Shown piece after piece: positions 16,295-21,200 of a DNA stretch of 21,200 bases. The position numbers and the translations under genes are program-made. The notes under the pieces are model-generated. The model had not been told where the DNA came from and made no database searches. It worked only from the letters and a program-made list of their open reading frames with translations. Source of the DNA: Pseudomonadota bacterium (GTDB lineage: Bacteria > Pseudomonadota > Alphaproteobacteria > Azospirillales > Azospirillaceae); NCBI GenBank assembly GCA_023411035.1, contig JAEYPE010000165.1:1-21200 (forward strand), written 5' to 3'. The first letter of the stretch is position 1. Each line of letters starts with the position of its first letter.

Positions 16295-17349
16295 GCACGC
16301 CCGCCGCGCCGCACGGCGACCTGACCGACATGAAGGCCATCATCGCCAAGGTCGCCGCCGGCAACGCCCTGACCGAGCCGGAAGCCTCGCTGGCCTTCGA
16401 CATCATCATGTCGGGCAACGCCACGCCCTCGCAGATGGGCGGCTTTCTGATGGCGCTGCGCGTGCGCGGCGAGACGGTGGACGAAATCACCGGGGCCGCC
16501 CGCGTCATGCGCGCCAAGGCGATTCCGGTGGAGGCGCCGGACGGCACCATCGACACCTGCGGCACCGGCGGCGACGGGTCGGGCACCTACAACATCTCCA
16601 CCGCCGCGGCGGTCGTCATCGCGGCCTGCGGCGTCCCGGTCGCCAAGCACGGCAACCGCGCCATGTCGTCCAAATCGGGCGCCGCCGACGTGTTGGGCGC
16701 GCTGGGCGTCAATCTGGACTGCGACATGGGGCTGGTGCGCAAGGCCCTGTGGGACGCGCGCATCGGCTTTCTGATGGCGCCGCGCCACCATCTCGCCATG
16801 CGCAACGTCGGCCCGACCCGCGTGGAGCTGGGGACCCGCACCATCTTCAACCTGCTGGGTCCCCTGTCCAACCCGGCCAGCGCCAAGCGCCAGCTTCTGG
16901 GCGTCTACGCCAGGCAGTGGGTGGAGCCGCTGGCCCATGTGCTGAAGCGGCTGGGCTCGGAAGCCGCCTGGATCGTCCATGGCTCCGACGGGCTGGACGA
17001 GATCACCACCACCGGCCCGACCACCGTCGCCCAGTTGAAGGACGGCGAGGTCACCGTCTTCGAGATCGAGCCGGAACAGGCCGGCATTTCCCGCGCCCGG
17101 CCGGAGGATCTGAAGGGCGGCGACGCCCATGAGAACGCCGAGGCGATCCGCGCGCTGTTCGACGGCGCCCAGGGGGCCTACCGCGATATCGTGCTGCTGA
17201 ACGCCGCCGCCGCGCTGCACGTCGCGGGCAAGGCCGCCGATCTGAAGGAAGGCGTCGCTCAGGCCCGCCACGCCATCGACAGCGGCGCCGCCCGCACCGT
17301 GCTCCAGCGTCTCGTATCCATCTCCAACGAACCGGTTGCCGCGCCATGA
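16291..17349 (+). CDS. trpD: Anthranilate phosphoribosyltransferase TrpD
   Basis: TrpD (352 residues) joins anthranilate to phosphoribosyl pyrophosphate. The PRPP loop GTGGDGSGTYNIST (91-104) follows DTC, and KHGNRAMSSKSGAADVLGALG (119-139) is the conserved anthranilate/PRPP region; the RNVGPTRVELGTRTIFNLLGPLSNPA segment (171-196) is also complete. The start ATG overlaps the trpG stop in ATGA, and its stop overlaps the trpC start in the same way. The length is typical for proteobacterial TrpD without a fused TrpG. Confidence 0.98.
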   Translation: MSTPAAPHGDLTDMKAIIAKVAAGNALTEPEASLAFDIIMSGNATPSQMGGFLMALRVRGETVDEITGAARVMRAKAIPVEAPDGTIDTCGTGGDGSGTYNISTAAAVVIAACGVPVAKHGNRAMSSKSGAADVLGALGVNLDCDMGLVRKALWDARIGFLMAPRHHLAMRNVGPTRVELGTRTIFNLLGPLSNPASAKRQLLGVYARQWVEPLAHVLKRLGSEAAWIVHGSDGLDEITTTGPTTVAQLKDGEVTVFEIEPEQAGISRARPEDLKGGDAHENAEAIRALFDGAQGAYRDIVLLNAAAALHVAGKAADLKEGVAQARHAIDSGAARTVLQRLVSISNEPVAAP

Positions 17350-18134
17350 GCGACGTCCTGACCCGCATCTGCGACGACAAGCGCGCGCTGGTCCAAGCCC
17401 GCAAGTCCGCCCGCCCGCTGCCGGAGGTCGAGGCTGCCGCCCGCGCCGCCGATCCGGCCCGCGGCTTCATCCGCGCCCTGCGCGGAACGGTGGACCAGGG
17501 CCGTTACGGCCTGATCGCCGAGATCAAGAAGGCCAGCCCGTCCAAGGGCCTGATCCGCCCGGACTTCGACCCGCCGGCCCTGGCCCGCGCCTACCGCGAG
17601 GGCGGCGCCACCTGCCTGTCGGTGTTGACGGACGAGCCGTACTTCCAGGGCTGCGACGACTATCTTCTGGCCGCCCGCGCCGCGGTGGACCTTCCGGTGC
17701 TGCGCAAGGACTTCATGGTCGATCCCTACCAGATCGCCGAATCCCGCGCGCTGGGCGCCGACTGCATCCTCATCATCATGGCGGCGCTGAGCGACGCGCA
17801 GGCCAAGGAGATCGAGGACGCCGCCATCGCCTGGGGCCTGGACGTGCTGGTCGAGGTGCACAACCGGGAGGAGCTTGAGCGCGCCCTGGCGCTGAAGACT
17901 CCGCTTCTCGGCGTCAACAACCGGAATCTGAAGACGCTGGCGGTGGACATCGCCACGACGGAGGAGCTGGCCGCCCATGTCCCCGCCGACCGCATGCTGG
18001 TCGCCGAAAGCGGTCTCTACAGCCCGGCGGACCTGTCGCGCATGGCCGCGGTCGGGGCGCGCTGTTTCCTGGTCGGTGAATCGCTGATGCGGCAGGAGGA
18101 TGTGACCGCGGCCACCCGCGCCCTGCTCGCCTGA
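17346..18134 (+). CDS. trpC: Indole-3-glycerol-phosphate synthase TrpC
   Basis: TrpC (262 residues) closes the indole ring to form indole-3-glycerol phosphate. Catalytic and binding residues of the TIM barrel are all found: E59 and K61 (AEIKKASPSKG), K121 (LRKDFMVDPYQI), E170 (VEVHN), N191 (VNNRNL) and E221 (AESGLY), spaced as in the archaeal enzyme. It is a stand-alone enzyme; the TrpF domain fused in enterobacteria is absent. It overlaps trpD by ATGA and ends the trpGDC unit. Such a trpGDC cluster has been described in Azospirillum brasilense, where tryptophan supply matters for indole-3-acetic acid formation. Confidence 0.98.
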   Translation: MSDVLTRICDDKRALVQARKSARPLPEVEAAARAADPARGFIRALRGTVDQGRYGLIAEIKKASPSKGLIRPDFDPPALARAYREGGATCLSVLTDEPYFQGCDDYLLAARAAVDLPVLRKDFMVDPYQIAESRALGADCILIIMAALSDAQAKEIEDAAIAWGLDVLVEVHNREELERALALKTPLLGVNNRNLKTLAVDIATTEELAAHVPADRMLVAESGLYSPADLSRMAAVGARCFLVGESLMRQEDVTAATRALLA

Positions 18135-18171
18135 CGCCCATCATAAAAAAACATTGGGGAGGAGCGACGCC

Positions 18172-18633
18172 GTGCCGAACGTGACCATTGCCCCGGAAAG
18201 CCCGCTCCAGGACGAGGTGGTCCGCCTGATCGAGGAGTTGGACCGCTATCTGGGGGACCTGTACCCGGTGGAGAGCAATCACCTGCTGGACCTCCAATCG
18301 CTGGCGCGCCCGGACATCCGCTTCCTGGTGGCGCGGCGGTCGGGAACCGTGGTCGGCTGCGGAGCCATGCGCATCGACGCCGGGGAGGGCTACGGTGAGG
18401 TCAAGCGGATGTTCGTCCAGCCGACAGCACGCGGCGGCCAGATCGGGCGCCGCCTGCTGGAACGGATCGAGGAGGAGGCCCGCGCCGCCGGTCTGGCCCT
18501 GCTACGGCTGGAAACCGGCGTCTATCAGGAGGAAGCCATCGCGCTCTACCGCAAGCAGGGTTTCACCGACCGCGGCCCGTTCGGCCCCTACGGAGCGGAC
18601 CCGCTGAGCCTCTTCATGGAGAAGTCCCTATGA
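18172..18633 (+). CDS. GNAT-family N-acetyltransferase between trpC and moaC
   Basis: This 153-residue protein has a GNAT fold: FLVARRSGTVVGCGAMRI (strands 2-4), GEVKRMFVQPTARGGQIGRRLLE (acetyl-CoA loop) and LETGVYQEEAIALYRKQGFT near the end. In the loop R87-G-G-Q-I-G92, the usual fourth-position Gly is Gln90, a mild deviation. The substrate is unknown. The GTG at 18172 is chosen because GGGGAGGAG lies about seven bases upstream. It starts 37 bases after trpC with no terminator between them, and its stop overlaps the moaC start in ATGA, so it is probably part of the same transcript and coupled to moaC. Confidence 0.9.
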   Translation: MPNVTIAPESPLQDEVVRLIEELDRYLGDLYPVESNHLLDLQSLARPDIRFLVARRSGTVVGCGAMRIDAGEGYGEVKRMFVQPTARGGQIGRRLLERIEEEARAAGLALLRLETGVYQEEAIALYRKQGFTDRGPFGPYGADPLSLFMEKSL

Positions 18634-19124
18634 CCGACCAGCCCGGAAGCGGCTTCACCCACTTCGACGCCGAGGGGCGCGCGGTGATGGTGGACGTGTC
18701 CGACAAGGCGGAGACGGAGCGGACGGCGACCGCCCGCGGCTCCGTCCTCATGCAGCCGGAGACGCTGGCACTCATCATGCAGGGCGGCGTCAAGAAGGGC
18801 GACGTCCTGTCGGTGGCCCGGCTGGCCGGCATCATGGGGGCCAAGCGCACGCCGGACCTGATCCCGCTGTGCCACCCGCTGATGCTGACCTCGGTCAAGG
18901 TGGACCTGACCTGCGACCCCGACCGCAACGCCGTGGACATCACCGCCACCTGCAAGCTGAAGGGCCAGACGGGGGTGGAGATGGAGGCGCTGACCGCCGT
19001 GTCGGTCGCCGCCCTGACCGTCTACGACATGTGCAAGGCCGTGGACCGCGGCATGACCATCACCGAGGTGAAGCTGCTCCACAAGGCCGGCGGCAAGAGC
19101 GGCGAATGGGGAAGCGCCGCCTGA
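18630..19124 (+). CDS. moaC: Cyclic pyranopterin monophosphate synthase MoaC
   Basis: MoaC (164 residues) works after MoaA in molybdenum cofactor synthesis to form cyclic pyranopterin monophosphate. Family motifs are complete: LCHPL (80-84), GVEMEALTAVSVAALTVYDM (115-134) with catalytic D133, and K136. The short N-terminal part FTHFDAEGRAVMVDVSDK is typical. The ATG overlaps the upstream GNAT stop by four bases, and its own stop overlaps moeA by one base (TGATG). moaA is not in the window. Confidence 0.97.
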   Translation: MTDQPGSGFTHFDAEGRAVMVDVSDKAETERTATARGSVLMQPETLALIMQGGVKKGDVLSVARLAGIMGAKRTPDLIPLCHPLMLTSVKVDLTCDPDRNAVDITATCKLKGQTGVEMEALTAVSVAALTVYDMCKAVDRGMTITEVKLLHKAGGKSGEWGSAA

Positions 19125-20341
19125 TGCTGCACGTCGGTGAAGCCCGCGCCCGCATCCTCGCCGCCTTCACCGCCCTGCCGGCGGAGACGGTGCCGCTGCC
19201 CGACGCGCTGGGGCGCGTTCTGGCGGAACCCGCCGTCGCCCGCCTGACCCAGCCGCCCTTCGCCGCCGCCGCCATGGACGGCTGGGCCGTCCGCGCCGCC
19301 GACATCGCGGGGGCGTCGGCGGACACGCCCGTCACCCTGCGCCGCCTTGGCGAGGCCGCCGCCGGCCACGCCTTCGCCGGGACGGTCGGCGCGGGCGAGG
19401 CCGTCCGCATCTTCACCGGAGCCCCCCTGCCCACCGGGGCCGATGCCGTGGTGATGCAGGAGGACTGCGAGGACGCCGGGGACCGCGTGCGCGTCGGGCG
19501 CGCCGTGCCCGCCGGCCGCTTCGTGCGCCCCGCCGGGCTGGACTTCTCCATTGGGGAGGAGCTTCTGCCCAAGGGGCGGCTGCTGACCGCCCGCGACGTG
19601 GCTCTGGCCGCCTGCGCCAACCTGCCCTGGCTGCGCGTCCACCGCCGCCCGCGGGTCGCCGTGCTCGCCACCGGGGACGAGATCGCCCTGCCCGGCGATC
19701 CGCTGGGGCCGAGCCAGATCGTCAGTTCCAACGCCCTCGGGCTTTGTGCGCTGGTCACCAGCCAGGGCGGCGTCGCCCACAATCTGGGCGTCGCGAAGGA
19801 CGATCCGGACGCTCTGGCCGCCATGGCCGCCGGGGCGGCGGGCTGCGACTTGCTGGTGACCACGGGCGGCGCCTCGCAAGGCGAGCACGACCATGTGCGC
19901 GATCTGGCGGGCGGGTTGTCGCTGGACTTCTACCGCGTCGCCATGAAGCCCGGTAAGCCGCTGATCTTCGGAACGGCGAACGGAGTGCCGCTGCTCGGAC
20001 TGCCCGGCAACCCGGTGTCCACCGGCGTGGCCGCCGTCCTGTTCCTGGTGCCTCTGCTGCGCCATCTCCAGGGCCTGTCCGCCGAAGGCGGCACGCTGAC
20101 GGCCCGGCTCGGCGCGCCGCTGAAGGCCAATGACGACCGCGCCGATTACATGCGCGCCACGCTGGCTCCCGGTCCGGACGGCGAACCGGTCGCCACCCCC
20201 TTCCCGCGCCAGGACAGCGCGATGATGTCCCGGCTGGCCCGCGCCGACGCCCTGATCGTCCGCGCGCCGCTGGCCCCCGCCGCCGCCGCCGGAGACCGCG
20301 TGACGGTGATCCCGCTGAGCGGCGGAGCACTCTCCTTCTAG
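19124..20341 (+). CDS. moeA: Molybdopterin molybdotransferase MoeA
   Basis: MoeA (405 residues) inserts molybdate into adenylated molybdopterin to complete the cofactor. Motifs in order: MDGWAV (51-56), RIFTGAPLPTGADAVVMQED (95-114), ATGDEI (182-187), SSN (201-203), TTGGASQGEHDHV (246-258), MKPGKPLIFG (274-283) and LPGNPVS (293-299). Its C-terminal beta domain includes ADYMRATL. The start ATG at 19124 shares its A with the moaC TGA, a coupled start; an ATG at 19106 inside moaC would add six residues. I see no good terminator after it. Confidence 0.97.
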   Translation: MLHVGEARARILAAFTALPAETVPLPDALGRVLAEPAVARLTQPPFAAAAMDGWAVRAADIAGASADTPVTLRRLGEAAAGHAFAGTVGAGEAVRIFTGAPLPTGADAVVMQEDCEDAGDRVRVGRAVPAGRFVRPAGLDFSIGEELLPKGRLLTARDVALAACANLPWLRVHRRPRVAVLATGDEIALPGDPLGPSQIVSSNALGLCALVTSQGGVAHNLGVAKDDPDALAAMAAGAAGCDLLVTTGGASQGEHDHVRDLAGGLSLDFYRVAMKPGKPLIFGTANGVPLLGLPGNPVSTGVAAVLFLVPLLRHLQGLSAEGGTLTARLGAPLKANDDRADYMRATLAPGPDGEPVATPFPRQDSAMMSRLARADALIVRAPLAPAAAAGDRVTVIPLSGGALSF

Positions 20342-20367
20342 TCCTTCGGGCGCCTGTAATCCCCTTG

Positions 20368-20391
20368 GGAGTCCTGTCCGGAGTCCTGTCC
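20368..20391 (+). repeat. 12-bp perfect tandem repeat after moeA
   Basis: GGAGTCCTGTCC occurs twice in tandem (20368-20379 and 20380-20391) in the noncoding gap between moeA and the lexA promoter. Its role, if any, is not evident. Confidence 0.85.
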
Positions 20392-20422
20392 GCGGATTTG
20401 CGATTGATTGTGCCTATGGGGC

Positions 20423-20451
20423 TTGACTGGGGTTAAGAACCAAACTAGAAC
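20423..20451 (+). promoter_or_regulatory. Predicted sigma70-type promoter of lexA
   Basis: TTGACT (20423-20428) and TAGAAC (20446-20451) are separated by 17 bp and lie 57 bases before the lexA start. The LexA box covers the end of the spacer and the whole -10 element. Confidence 0.7.
20437..20451 (+). promoter_or_regulatory. LexA box (SOS operator) of lexA
   Basis: GAAC-N7-GAAC (20437-20440 and 20448-20451) is the alphaproteobacterial LexA direct-repeat operator GTTC-N7-GTTC read on the other strand. It overlaps the predicted lexA -10, consistent with autorepression. A third GAAC follows at 20457-20460, and GGAAC (20456-20460) faces GTTCC (20472-20476). Confidence 0.85.
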
Positions 20452-20508
20452 ATATGGAACGTTTTGCTTTTGTTCCATGTCTAGTGCGGCACCGTCCGGG
20501 AGGCACAA

Positions 20509-21200
20509 ATGCTCACGCGCAAGCAGCATGAACTGCTGCTTTTCATCCACGAGCGGCTCGGACAGGGCGGTGTGTCACCATCCTTCGACGAGATGAAGGA
20601 CGCTCTCAACCTGAAGTCCAAGTCGGGCATCCACCGGCTCATCACGGGGCTGGAGGAGCGCGGCTTCATCCGCCGCCTGCCCCACCGCGCCCGCGCGCTG
20701 GAGGTGCTGCGCCTGCCGGAAGGGCTGGAAGCCTCCCGCTCCCGTCCGCCGCGCGCCAAGTTCCAGCCCAACGTCATCAAGGGCGACTTCACCTTCGCGG
20801 GGCGGGAGGCGAACCCGGCCTCGGAGACGGTGCAGCTTCCGCTCTATGGCCGCATCGCCGCCGGCACGCCCATCGAGGCGCTGCGCGACAACTCCGCCTA
20901 TGTGGACATCCCGGCGACCATGCTCAGCGCGGGCGACCATTACGCGCTGGAGGTCGCCGGCGATTCCATGGTGGAGGCCGGCATCCTCGACCACGACACG
21001 GTCATCATCCAGCGCTGCGACAGCGCGGAGAACGGCTCCATCGTCGTCGCCCTGGTGGACGACGCGGAGGTCACGCTGAAGCGCCTGCGCCGCAAGGGCA
21101 ACACGGTGGCGCTGGAACCCGCCAACGCCTCCTATGAAACCCGCATCTTCGGCGCCGACCGCGTGCGGGTGCAGGGCCGTCTGGTCGGGCTGGTGCGGAA
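20509..21200 (+). CDS. lexA: SOS repressor LexA (last residues cut by the window edge)
   Basis: LexA represses SOS genes until RecA-ssDNA triggers its self-cleavage. The 230 residues seen contain an N-terminal winged helix (GVSPSFDEMKDALNLKSKSGIHRL, with the alphaproteobacterial sequence type), a linker, and the S24 peptidase domain. Cleavage should occur at A118-G119 (GRIAAGTP); the catalytic pair is S153 (GDSM) and K191 (LKRLRR). The ATG at 20509 follows GGGAGG with good spacing. The frame runs to the end of the window without a stop; related proteins end only a few residues later. It has its own promoter, separate from moeA. In related genomes comEC often follows, which cannot be checked here. 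Confidence 0.97.
   Translation, partial: MLTRKQHELLLFIHERLGQGGVSPSFDEMKDALNLKSKSGIHRLITGLEERGFIRRLPHRARALEVLRLPEGLEASRSRPPRAKFQPNVIKGDFTFAGREANPASETVQLPLYGRIAAGTPIEALRDNSAYVDIPATMLSAGDHYALEVAGDSMVEAGILDHDTVIIQRCDSAENGSIVVALVDDAEVTLKRLRRKGNTVALEPANASYETRIFGADRVRVQGRLVGLVR

Overview
The window looks like an ordinary, very GC-rich alphaproteobacterial chromosome segment, most likely from Azospirillum or a close Rhodospirillales relative. The supports are the trpGDC cluster followed by moaC-moeA-lexA, a lexA promoter carrying the alphaproteobacterial LexA box (GAAC-N7-GAAC), an EcfG-type stress promoter, and a pentapeptide-PilZ protein. I read 20 protein genes. I see no tRNA, rRNA, CRISPR array, insertion sequence or prophage.

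Left part (1-4150): an ArsR-type regulator fused to a SAM-dependent methyltransferase runs leftward off the edge, with an 18-bp perfect palindrome inside its promoter. Rightward follow mlaA and mlaC (outer-membrane phospholipid transport), which end at a clear intrinsic terminator. Next is a pentapeptide-repeat protein with a C-terminal c-di-GMP-binding PilZ domain; it converges on ettA across a hairpin.

Middle part (4171-13400): ettA (ABC-F translation factor) and a YaiI/DUF188 protein precede a leftward glycogen/trehalose unit. That unit is a trehalose synthase-maltokinase fusion (treS-mak) followed by glgB. These supply two steps of the GlgE alpha-glucan route, but glgE itself is not in the window. 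An EcfG-like GGAAC-N17-GTTT promoter precedes treS-mak, suggesting general-stress control. A bacteriohemerythrin with all seven iron ligands and a GNAT acetyltransferase follow on the same strand.

Right part (13497-21200), all rightward: cysQ overlaps a DUF455 ferritin-like gene and is followed by a small secreted STY0301-like protein. Then come trpG-trpD-trpC with ATGA overlaps, a GNAT gene overlapping moaC, and moeA overlapping moaC by one base. The last gene is lexA, cut just before its stop, with its own promoter and overlapping LexA box.

Nothing here is clearly a new system. The items most worth a second look are the pentapeptide-PilZ fusion with its internally duplicated module, the operator embedded in the ArsR-methyltransferase promoter, the stress promoter on treS-mak, and several small repeats and hairpins in leader regions.
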